Shown: piece by piece, positions 1 through 5,985 of the stretch
How positions within the stretch are numbered: the stretch's first letter is position 1
How the letters are laid out: every line of letters starts with the position of its first letter
Assembly (NCBI GenBank): GCA_964361075.1
Contig: CAYHZL010000144.1
Location: 1-9,263, forward strand
DNA length: 9,263 bases
From: CAYHZL01 sp964361075
Lineage (GTDB): Bacteria > Bacteroidota > Ignavibacteria > UBA10030 > UBA8401
Direction: 5' to 3'
Program-made: the position numbers and the translations under genes
The notes under the pieces: generated by a model
The model's database searches: none
Told to the model about the DNA's origin: nothing
The model's input: only the letters and a program-made list of their open reading frames with translations

Positions 1-664
1 TGTTTTTTTCTATCATCTGATTTACTAATTCTGCCGGAACGCCAACGCCCAAATTCAGAACTTCGTAACCATCACTCTCTAATAAAATTTCCAGAGCACG
101 CAATTCAATTTCATTTGTTTCGTTTTCAATCGACATACACACTATTGTTTTATTGTTATGTGTAGGTCTGACTACAATATCTTTTAGTAAAATGATTGCA
201 CTGGAAATTGCGTTTGATGATAATTTAATTTCAGACAAAGAGATTTTTTTTGCGGCAAAAGAATCATTAATGCGTTTCAACGTTGGTTTAAGAATCTCAT
301 CGAACAACATAGCAAGCGACATTCCTGCTCGGTAACATTCAGTAAAAAGTTTTACGAGATCATCTTTTTTCCCTTTGATGGCAGATGAGAAGCAAACAGA
401 ATTCAACACGTGATATTCTTTTTTCATAATTATTTTTTTTACTACAGCTTCATCACTGGTAAGCTGTGAATACAAACTGATTGTAGAAACTCCGTAATTG
501 TAATCAACCATAAATTGATACAAATCTTCCGCACGAAATTTTCTATGACCACCCGGAGTACGAAAACATTTTATTTTGTTTTCATCTGTCCAACGCTTTA
601 CAGTTGATTTATCAACTTGCAGCATCTTTGCAACTTCGGTTGTGTTAAATAAAATTTCTGTCAT
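1..664 (-). CDS. MerR-type HTH regulator with B12-binding-like sensor domain (partial, C-terminus off the left edge)
   Basis: The first 221 residues are visible; the frame stays open to the edge. Residues about 5-50 form a MerR/excisionase-type winged HTH (TTEVAKMLQVDKSTVKRW, then the family hallmark FRTPGGHRKFR at 35-44). Residues about 75-165 look like the helical cap seen before B12-binding domains. From about 173 a Rossmann-like B12-binding domain begins (TIVCMSI, then YEVLNLGVGVP at 200-210). This is the layout of CarH/LitR/CarA transcription factors, which act in the cytoplasm as DNA-binding repressors. By-eye alignment shows the cobalamin residues missing: the DxHxxG equivalent is ETNEIE (182-187) with Asn184 for the ligand His, and the Wx9EH cap motif has Phe136 and Ile146-Lys147. 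The ATG at 664 is chosen because GGAG lies 5 bases upstream. Three palindromes upstream suggest autoregulation. The family call is firm; ligand and targets are unknown. Confidence 0.88.
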   Translation of the reverse strand, partial: MTEILFNTTEVAKMLQVDKSTVKRWTDENKIKCFRTPGGHRKFRAEDLYQFMVDYNYGVSTISLYSQLTSDEAVVKKIIMKKEYHVLNSVCFSSAIKGKKDDLVKLFTECYRAGMSLAMLFDEILKPTLKRINDSFAAKKISLSEIKLSSNAISSAIILLKDIVVRPTHNNKTIVCMSIENETNEIELRALEILLESDGYEVLNLGVGVPAELVNQMIEKN

Positions 665-731
665 ACAAGCTCCAATTTTTTAAACTTATTTTGTAATAAA
701 CCTTATGAGCGTTTTACTCCTTTTGCCCATA

Positions 732-762
732 TAAAACTACCTATACATGAAGCAAGATGCAA
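732..762 (-). promoter_or_regulatory. Candidate Bacteroidota-type promoter for the HTH regulator gene
   Basis: Reading the minus strand, TTG (762-760), 20 bases, then TAGTTTTA (739-732) fits the Bacteroidota consensus TTG-N19-21-TAnnTTTG except for the last base. An A/T tract (ten A's at 764-773 on the plus strand) lies just upstream, as an UP element would. The predicted start near 725 would give a leader of about 60 bases. The match is by eye in AT-rich DNA, so chance is possible. Confidence 0.4.
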
Positions 763-772
763 GAAAAAAAAA

Positions 773-809
773 ATTAGATTATTCTAATAATTCATTAGAT
801 TATTCTAAT
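773..809. promoter_or_regulatory. Two tandem operator-like palindromes, ATTAGA-N4-TCTAAT
   Basis: Two copies of a perfect 6-bp-arm palindrome lie at 773-788 and 794-809. The spacer TTAT is identical in both, and ATTAGATTATTCTAATA repeats over 17 bp. Their centres are 21 bp apart, close to two helical turns, so dimers bound to both would lie on one face of the helix. They sit just upstream of the promoter candidate for the MerR-type regulator, and lolD upstream ends at 1042, so autoregulation is the simplest reading. The bound protein is inferred. Confidence 0.65.
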
Positions 810-851
810 ATTTATGTATTTTGTTTTTTAAGGAATCTAACATAGGTAACT

Positions 852-867
852 ATTAGAATGCTCTAAT
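852..867. promoter_or_regulatory. Third operator-like palindrome, ATTAGA-N4-TCTAAT
   Basis: This copy has the same arms as the pair at 773-809 but a different spacer (ATGC), so the arms are what is conserved. Its centre is 58 bp from the nearer copy, about 5.5 turns. It could be a distal site for looping or cooperative binding. Binding by the neighbouring regulator is inferred. Confidence 0.6.
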
Positions 868-908
868 AATGGTGTGTGTGAAAGAAAAGACTGTTGGAAT
901 ATTAAAAT

Positions 909-1023
909 GGCATCTCTAAAAACCTTCAAGGTTTATCTTGACCAAATTTTGTGATGTTAAAATTTTATGTACATCGCAAAAATAAAAACCTTGAAGGTTT
1001 CATAACTAGTTTTTAGAGATGCC
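909..1023. mobile_element. MITE-like element, copy 1
   Basis: A 115-bp non-coding element with perfect 15-bp terminal inverted repeats, GGCATCTCTAAAAAC (909-923) and its complement (1009-1023). Just inside are two mutually complementary motifs, AAACCTTCAAGGTTT-like on the left and AAACCTTGAAGGTTT on the right, so a transcript could fold into a long interrupted hairpin. The copy at 1725-1841 is about 89 percent identical by eye and has the same orientation. The six bases after the 3' end (CATAAT) are also shared between copies and may belong to the element. No transposase is present, so it would be mobilised in trans; the family is not identified. It starts 18 bp past the lolD stop. Confidence 0.78.
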
Positions 1024-1041
1024 CATAATACAGGTGAGAAA

Positions 1042-1722
1042 CTAAATGAGAGAGGATGTTATTTTACCGTCATTCATTTTTATTGTTTTGTCTGCCATAC
1101 TGGCAAAATCTTCGTTATGCGTAACAATAACAAATGTTTGATTGTATTTTTCACGCAATTGCATAACCATTGCATGCAAATTTTTTGCATTTTGAGAGTC
1201 CAAATTTCCGGAAGGTTCATCGGCAAGTATAAGTTTTGGAGCGTTCATTAAGGCTCGTGCCACAGCAATTCTTTGTTGTTCCCCACCGGAAAGCTCGTTT
1301 GGTTTGTGATCTGCCCTGTGAGTCAATCCTACATCAAAAAGAAGCTCATTTCCACGTTTAGACGCGTTTTTTATGCTTTCCCCGGCAATCAATGAAGGCA
1401 TTATAATGTTTTCGAAGGCAGTAAATTCAGGTAATAAATGATGAAATTGAAAAATAAATCCGATATTTTTATTCCTCACTTTTGCAATCTCTTCATCTTT
1501 TTGTGAAAAGACGTTTTTCCCTTCAAAAAGAAGCTCGCCTGAACTCGGTCTATCCAAAAATCCTAAAATATGCAATAAAGTGCTCTTTCCTGCCCCAGAA
1601 GGTCCAACAATTGCAACGACTTGTCCTTCTCCAATTTCTAAAGTTACATCTTGCAATACTGATAATGGCTGATTATTTCCAATATCAAAATGTCGGCATA
1701 TATTTTTCGCACTAATTAGCAT
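1042..1722 (-). CDS. lolD: LolD, ATPase of the lipoprotein-releasing ABC transporter
   Basis: This is a 226-residue cytoplasmic ABC ATPase that powers release of outer-membrane lipoproteins from the inner membrane to LolA. Visible motifs: Walker A GPSGAGKST (40-48), Q-loop Gln92, signature LSGGEQQ (144-150), Walker B LILADEP (164-170), D-loop SGNLD, and H-loop His202. FQFHHLLPEFTAFEN (91-105) is the LolD hallmark that separates it from FtsE and MacB-like ATPases. The reading frame could open at a TTG (1746), but those eight codons lie in the inserted element, so the ATG at 1722 is preferred; it aligns with normal LolD N-termini. No Shine-Dalgarno sequence is seen, because the element end replaces the leader. 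The permease genes lie just upstream. Direct copies of one MITE-like element bracket the gene. Confidence 0.93.
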   Translation of the reverse strand: MLISAKNICRHFDIGNNQPLSVLQDVTLEIGEGQVVAIVGPSGAGKSTLLHILGFLDRPSSGELLFEGKNVFSQKDEEIAKVRNKNIGFIFQFHHLLPEFTAFENIIMPSLIAGESIKNASKRGNELLFDVGLTHRADHKPNELSGGEQQRIAVARALMNAPKLILADEPSGNLDSQNAKNLHAMVMQLREKYNQTFVIVTHNEDFASMADKTIKMNDGKITSSLI

Positions 1723-1724
1723 AA

Positions 1725-1841
1725 GGACATCTCTAAAAACCTTCAAGGTTTATCTTGACCAAATTTTATACTGTTCAAAATTTATGATACATCTCAAAAA
1801 CAAAAACCTTGAAGGTTTCGTGACTAATTTTTAGAGATGCC
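1725..1841. mobile_element. MITE-like element, copy 2, inserted between permease gene and lolD
   Basis: About 117 bp, with terminal repeats GACATCTCTAAAAAC (1726-1740) and TTTTTAGAGATGCC (1828-1841) and the same inner complementary motifs as copy 1. CATAA lies on both sides (1720-1724 and 1842-1846), compatible with a 5-bp target duplication. On the coding strand that is TTATG, which contains the lolD start codon. Without it the permease stop and the lolD start would be about 24 bases apart, a normal operon spacing. The caveat is that CATAAT also follows copy 1, so it may be element sequence. In mRNA the element would place a large hairpin directly before the lolD start. Confidence 0.78.
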
Positions 1842-1867
1842 CATAATGGCAAATTTGATGAATTGTT

Positions 1868-3094
1868 TTATTCCCAGCGAATCGCTTCCGAAGGCAGAAG
1901 ATTGGCAGCTCTTTTCGCCGGATAAATTGTTGAAATATAGCATAGCACCAATGTTGCCAAACCAATAATTAATAAATCGCTTACTCGAATTTCAACCGGT
2001 AAAGCCGGTATAATATACGCAGTCGGATCGAGCGCATAAAGTTGGTAATGAATTTGTAAATAACACACAATAAGTCCAATAATAGTGCCCAATACAACGC
2101 CTACAATACCAATGAGAAATCCTTCAAACCGAAATATCTGAACAATATCTTTGTTAGTAGCACCCATAGTTTTCAAAATTCCAATATCGCGTGTTTTTTC
2201 GATGACAGACATTGTCAACGAACCTAATAAATTAAACGTAGCAACGGCAATAATCAGACAAAGAATGGTGAACGCACTCCATCGCTCAATTTTCATAACC
2301 GAATATAGGTCTTTATGAAGGTCGTACCATGTTAAGACAGAAAATTGTAACGGAAACTCACGCAATATTTTCTCTTTCAGCATTTCCGCATTATCGATGG
2401 AAGAAAGCCGCATCTCGAAACCATGTATTTCCGAACCAAGTTGAAACAACCGCTGCGATGATTGCAACGACATGTAGCCATACAGACCATCATATTCTTT
2501 ATTGTTTGATTCGTAAATTCCGGCAATGCGAAATGAACGCAAAATGGGCGCGCCAAAACCAAGCAAAGCCTGTTCACTTCCGGCGGGACTCACTATCCAA
2601 ACAGTATCTTCAGTAATAACACCAAGTTTATCGGCAAGTGAAAAGCCCAACACAATATCTCGTTTCGTGGAATCGCTAAAATCAAAATTGCCCAGCACAA
2701 TTTTTTCTTTCACACCGGAAACTTTATCAATCGTTGCTCCATCAACACCGCGTATAAAAATTACTTTGCTCTGATTTTTTGAAACGATCATCGCTTTGCC
2801 ATTGACAAAACTTCCAACTCCTTGAATATCATTCTGCTGTAAAAGAAATTTTTTTAATCTTGAATAATCTTCTTGTGTCGTCGTTGCGGTTTGCTGAATA
2901 CGGAGATGTGGATCGAAACCGACAAGAATGTTGGTAACAAGACTATTGAAGCCATTAAATACGGAAAGCACAACAATGAGAGCAGCTACTCCAACCGTAA
3001 TGCCCAAGATTGAAACCAACGATATTACGGTAATAAAATTAGCTTCTCTCTTTGAAAGCAAATACCGTTTCGCTATAAAATATTTGTAAGACAT
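1868..3094 (-). CDS. LolC/LolE-like FtsX-family permease of the lipoprotein-release transporter
   Basis: A 408-residue inner-membrane protein. It has the LolC/E layout: a basic N-terminus (FIAKRYLLSKREANF), TM1 at about 20-50 (VISLVSILGITVGVAALIVVLSVFNGF), a periplasmic domain of about 220 residues, then TM2 (about 271-298), TM3 (322-346) and TM4 (371-395). The loop after TM2 carries EKTRDIGILKTMGAT (299-313), the coupling-helix region of the family. It should pair with the other permease and LolD to extract lipoproteins for transfer to LolA. The start overlaps the stop of the upstream permease (TAATG), so translational coupling is likely. Which member corresponds to LolC and which to LolE cannot be settled by eye. 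No defect is visible. Confidence 0.88.
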   Translation of the reverse strand: MSYKYFIAKRYLLSKREANFITVISLVSILGITVGVAALIVVLSVFNGFNSLVTNILVGFDPHLRIQQTATTTQEDYSRLKKFLLQQNDIQGVGSFVNGKAMIVSKNQSKVIFIRGVDGATIDKVSGVKEKIVLGNFDFSDSTKRDIVLGFSLADKLGVITEDTVWIVSPAGSEQALLGFGAPILRSFRIAGIYESNNKEYDGLYGYMSLQSSQRLFQLGSEIHGFEMRLSSIDNAEMLKEKILREFPLQFSVLTWYDLHKDLYSVMKIERWSAFTILCLIIAVATFNLLGSLTMSVIEKTRDIGILKTMGATNKDIVQIFRFEGFLIGIVGVVLGTIIGLIVCYLQIHYQLYALDPTAYIIPALPVEIRVSDLLIIGLATLVLCYISTIYPAKRAANLLPSEAIRWE

Positions 3095-4323
3095 TATTGA
3101 AAACGAATTGATTTAATTGGATCTAACCGTGACGCAAGAAATGCCGGAATAAGCGATGCAACAATACTGAGTATAATACTGATTGATGAAACAAGAACAA
3201 AGTTTTCCCATCGAAAAAGAATCGGCACAGTAGTCATAAAATATATTGATGATGGAAGCGAATAAAAATGAAAATGATATTGCATCCAACAAACACTCAG
3301 CGCAAATAAATTTCCAAGTGCAGTACCAATAATTCCAATAACAATCCCTTGATACAAAAATATTTTTACAATTCCCTTCTTTGTAGCTCCGAGCGAAAGC
3401 AAAATTCCGATTTGATGTTTTTTTTCCAATACAATCATCAAGAGTGTGCCAATAATATTGACTGTGGCAACAATAATAATCAGTCCGAGTACAATTGGTA
3501 TTGGTTCTTTCTGTAATTCAATCCAAGTAAATAAATTTCGATATAATTGAAATACGGTTCTCGCGTAATATGGATATCCGGCTGTTTCCATAATTTCTTT
3601 TGCAATGCTCGGTGCATTAGTAACATCATTCAGCATGACATCAATTCCGGTCGTAGCATCGCCAAGCAAAAATAATTCTTGTGCTGCAGAAATATGAATA
3701 ATAAAATAAAGATCGTCGTATTCTGCCATACCGGATTCATACACTCCGCGAACTACAAAAGGAAGTATCTTGGGTTGTTCAATTGTGTTATACGATCCTC
3801 GCAAGCCGAACACAATCAGCGTATCACCAATTTGCGCTTGCAGCCTTTGCAATAATTTCTTTCCTATCACACACGATGAAATACTCCGACCAACCGTATC
3901 AAATGCAAAATCACCTTGAACAAGATATTTTCGAACTGAAGAGACATCGCTTGCAGGATCAATTCCTTTGACAATAATGCCTTCAATATTATTATGAAAA
4001 CGAACCATCCCTTCTTTCGCGATAAATGGCGACACACCTCTGATACCAACAATCTGCGTGCGTAATTTTTCTATGACATCGTGAGAATTTTTTAACGGCT
4101 GGTTTTGAAATCCGGTAACCTGTATGTGGGTTGTGAAGCCAGAAACTTTTTCTTTAATCTCTTTTTCGAAACCGGCAAGGATGGTAAGCGTAATAAGCAA
4201 CGCGGCTACGCCAAGCGTTATGCCCGCAATGGCGATGAGTGTGATGAGCGAAATAAAATTTTTGTTTTTCGGATTTCTCTGAAATTGAAGGTAACGGCGA
4301 GCTATGTAGAAAGTGTAATTCAT
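3094..4323 (-). CDS. LolC/LolE-like FtsX-family permease, first gene of the lol cluster
   Basis: A 409-residue inner-membrane protein and diverged paralogue of the next permease. TM1 lies at about 23-52 (FISLITLIAIAGITLGVAALLITLTIL), followed by a large periplasmic domain, TM2 at about 275-299, TM3 at 319-346 and TM4 at 374-397. The family loop EKKHQIGILLSLGATKKG follows TM2. With two distinct permeases plus LolD, this looks like a LolCDE heteromer rather than a single-permease LolF type. The start ATG at 4323 has no Shine-Dalgarno sequence. A promoter candidate lies 25 bases upstream, and a 104-bp inverted-repeat element separates the gene from prfB, so the lol genes probably have their own promoter. 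Confidence 0.88.
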   Translation of the reverse strand: MNYTFYIARRYLQFQRNPKNKNFISLITLIAIAGITLGVAALLITLTILAGFEKEIKEKVSGFTTHIQVTGFQNQPLKNSHDVIEKLRTQIVGIRGVSPFIAKEGMVRFHNNIEGIIVKGIDPASDVSSVRKYLVQGDFAFDTVGRSISSCVIGKKLLQRLQAQIGDTLIVFGLRGSYNTIEQPKILPFVVRGVYESGMAEYDDLYFIIHISAAQELFLLGDATTGIDVMLNDVTNAPSIAKEIMETAGYPYYARTVFQLYRNLFTWIELQKEPIPIVLGLIIIVATVNIIGTLLMIVLEKKHQIGILLSLGATKKGIVKIFLYQGIVIGIIGTALGNLFALSVCWMQYHFHFYSLPSSIYFMTTVPILFRWENFVLVSSISIILSIVASLIPAFLASRLDPIKSIRFQ

Positions 4324-4347
4324 AGTAATTACGAATATCGGTTTTTT

Positions 4348-4377
4348 ATTTTAGCCGTACTTTGTAATTTTCAGCAA
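4348..4377 (-). promoter_or_regulatory. Candidate promoter for the lol genes
   Basis: On the minus strand, TTGCTG (4377-4372), an 18-base spacer and TAAAAT (4353-4348) resemble -35 and -10 boxes. The -35 box directly abuts the end of the inverted-repeat element. The location before a gene cluster is sensible, but the match is by eye in AT-rich sequence. Confidence 0.3.
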
Positions 4378-4481
4378 CTACTCACCGTGCCTTTAAAGTC
4401 ATGCCATGAGTTACTTTTTGACATCATAAAACTTACAACATTCACCAAAACATTAGACAAACTCATGGCATGACTGAGTAG
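4378..4481. repeat. Long inverted-repeat element between prfB and the lol genes
   Basis: Perfect 16-bp arms AGTCATGCCATGAGTT (4397-4412) and AACTCATGGCATGACT (4460-4475) enclose a 47-base loop. Beyond them, CTACTCA (4378-4384) and TGAGTAG (4475-4481, sharing one base with the inner arm) are also complementary, with a 12-base bulge on the left. No coding potential is evident in the 181-bp gap that holds it. It lacks a T-run, so it is not a classic terminator. A palindromic REP/MITE-like element is the best reading, but the family is unknown. Confidence 0.65.
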
Positions 4482-4504
4482 ATACAATTTTCATTTCTAA
4501 ATAT

Positions 4505-5606
4505 TTACTGTTGGCTGAACATCATCAGGTACCCTTTTATGAAATCATCCAAATCGCCATCCATCACGCCATGCACGTTACTTGTTTCAACTTCAGTGCG
4601 GTGATCTTTAACCATGTTGTACGGATGAAAAACATACGAACGGATTTGACTTCCCCATTCAATTTTTTTCTTTGTTCCTTCAATAGCAGCAAGACGCGCT
4701 TCTTCTTCCTCTTTTCTAATTTGATACAAACGTGATTTCAACATCTTCATCGCACGTTCTCGATTTTGAAATTGTGATCGTTCTTCCTGACACGCTACGA
4801 CAACACCGCTCGGAAGATGCCGAAGCCGAACTGCTGTTTCTACTTTGTTCACATTCTGTCCCCCTTTGCCGCCGGAACGAAATGTATCCATCTCTACATC
4901 AGCCGGATTTATTTCAATGGCAACATCATCATCAACTTCAGGATACACAAACACTGAAGCAAATGAGGTGTGGCGGCGCTTGTTCGCATCGAATGGCGAG
5001 ATACGCACCAACCGATGCACACCAATTTCCGCTTTCAAATACCCAAATGCATAGTCGCCCGAAATTTCTATCGTCGCACTTTTTATACCTGCGCCGTCGC
5101 CATCTAATCGTTCAGCTAACGAAACCTTAAATCCTTTTTTCTCGCACCAACGCACATACATACGCAGCAACATTTCTGCCCAATCTTGCGATTCCGTGCC
5201 GCCGGCTCCGGAATGAATTTCAAGAATTGCATTCCGCCGATCATCGGCGCCACTTAACATATTTTTGAATTCTAAATCGGCAAGCGCAAGTGATACACGC
5301 GCAAGCTCGGCTAATATTTCAGTGCTGTACGATTCTTCTTTTGATTCTTCGGCAAGTTCAATTAGCGTAGCAATATCATCAATAGACGACCGAATTTTCG
5401 ACCAGCCATCCACCCACATTTTGCGCTGATTAATTTCTTGCAGAACTTTTTGTGCTGCTACATTATCATTCCAAAAATTTGGCTCTGATGATTTTGCTTG
5501 TAGTTCGTGTATCTGTTGTTCTTTGATATCGAGGTCAAAGAAACCTCCGAAGTTTGGTAAGTCGTTCGCGTGCAGTAGTAAGTTGTAGTTTTAAATCGTC
5601 AAACAT
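4505..5606 (-). CDS. prfB: Peptide chain release factor 2 (RF2), expressed by programmed +1 frameshifting
   Basis: RF2 recognises UGA and UAA stop codons in the ribosomal A site and triggers peptide release. The gene starts at ATG 5606: 23 codons (beginning MFDDLKLQLTTARERLTKL), then an in-frame TGA at 5537-5535. Skipping one T restores frame, giving LDLDIKEQQIHELQ and the rest, 366 residues in all, a normal RF2 length. The stop-recognition motif SPF is at about 203-205 and the catalytic GGQ at about 248-250 (RSGGKGGQNVNK). A reader that ignores the shift would start the protein wrongly at the internal ATG at 5419 (304 residues). No strong Shine-Dalgarno sequence precedes the start. It is 50 bases downstream of the AtuA-like small gene and may be co-transcribed with aspS. 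Confidence 0.96.
5534..5548 (-). promoter_or_regulatory. prfB programmed +1 frameshift signal
   Basis: The minus strand reads CGG AGG TTT CTT TGA C. The slippery CTT (5540-5538) is followed by TGA and C, the poor-termination context known from prfB. The internal Shine-Dalgarno-like GGAGG (5548-5544) is 3 bases before CTT, the same spacing as in E. coli prfB. Low RF2 lets the ribosome slip to GAC and complete RF2, an autoregulatory loop established for this family. Confidence 0.95.
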
Positions 5607-5626
5607 AATTTTCTATTATTTTTTAA

Positions 5627-5652
5627 TTTCGTGCTTCTTCGTGTCCTTCGTG
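5627..5652. repeat. Three imperfect CACGAAG units between the AtuA-like small gene and prfB
   Basis: On the minus strand, CACGAAG (5652-5646), CACGAAG (5643-5637) and CACGAAA (5633-5627) are separated by 2 and 3 bases. The tract starts 4 bases past the stop codon of the upstream gene and fills half of the gap before prfB. Its role is unknown. Confidence 0.5.
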
Positions 5653-5655
5653 GAA

Positions 5656-5985
5656 TTACAATTCAATCTTTTCTTCTATCTCGATTTCCATTCGTAACAT
5701 CACACTGCTCAAAGTTTTTCCTTGTGCATCATTTTTTAACGATTTAGTTCCGCCGCCTCCCAAAGAATTGTGCAACAAAAAATTTAACGCACCAAGATTA
5801 GGTAATTCGAATCGTTCAACTTCACCCAAACAAATTCCCTCGAAATGTTTTTTTACTCTCGCTGTCGTTACATATCTCGAAAGCAACTGATAATACTCCG
5901 GCTTGCGCGCTATAACACCAACATTGCCCGTATCGCCTTTATCACCGGAACGCGCGTGCGCAATTTGAATGAGTTGAATTTTCAT
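5656..5985 (-). CDS. AtuA-like small protein (C-terminal ferredoxin-fold domain as a separate chain)
   Basis: A 109-residue protein matching the C-terminal domain that is fused to DUF1446 in single-chain AtuA proteins. Hallmarks are HARSGDKGDTGNVG (10-23), LGALNFLLH (64-72) and a glycine run GGGGT (76-80). It has no signal peptide or membrane segment, so it is likely cytosolic. The start overlaps the stop of the large AtuA gene by four bases (ATGA) and has GGAGGAATT directly before it, so coupled translation is expected and the two chains probably form one complex. The family is named from acyclic terpene utilisation in Pseudomonas, but the reaction is not established, and nothing here shows terpene catabolism. 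Confidence 0.83.
   Translation of the reverse strand: MKIQLIQIAHARSGDKGDTGNVGVIARKPEYYQLLSRYVTTARVKKHFEGICLGEVERFELPNLGALNFLLHNSLGGGGTKSLKNDAQGKTLSSVMLRMEIEIEEKIEL

Noticed and set aside
773..867. Repeats as a CRISPR array
   Set aside because: Units are 16-bp palindromes, the spacings are unequal (5 and 42 bases between units), and there are no cas genes.
938..943. TTGACC in the MITE-like element as a -35 box
   Set aside because: It points away from lolD toward the plus strand, no convincing -10 follows at 16-18 bases in either copy, and no plus-strand gene exists there.
909..1023. Target-site duplication for MITE copy 1
   Set aside because: Flanks AAAAT and CATAAT do not match; only copy 2 shows a plausible CATAA duplication.
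1723..1746. TTG start giving lolD eight extra N-terminal codons
   Set aside because: These codons lie inside the inserted element and do not fit LolD N-termini; the ATG at 1722 does.
4397..4475. Inverted repeat as a Rho-independent terminator for prfB
   Set aside because: The loop is 47 bases and there is no T-run after the stem on either strand.
5535..5537. In-frame TGA making prfB look like a pseudogene
   Set aside because: It is the conserved autoregulatory frameshift site; reading through it by +1 gives a full-length RF2.
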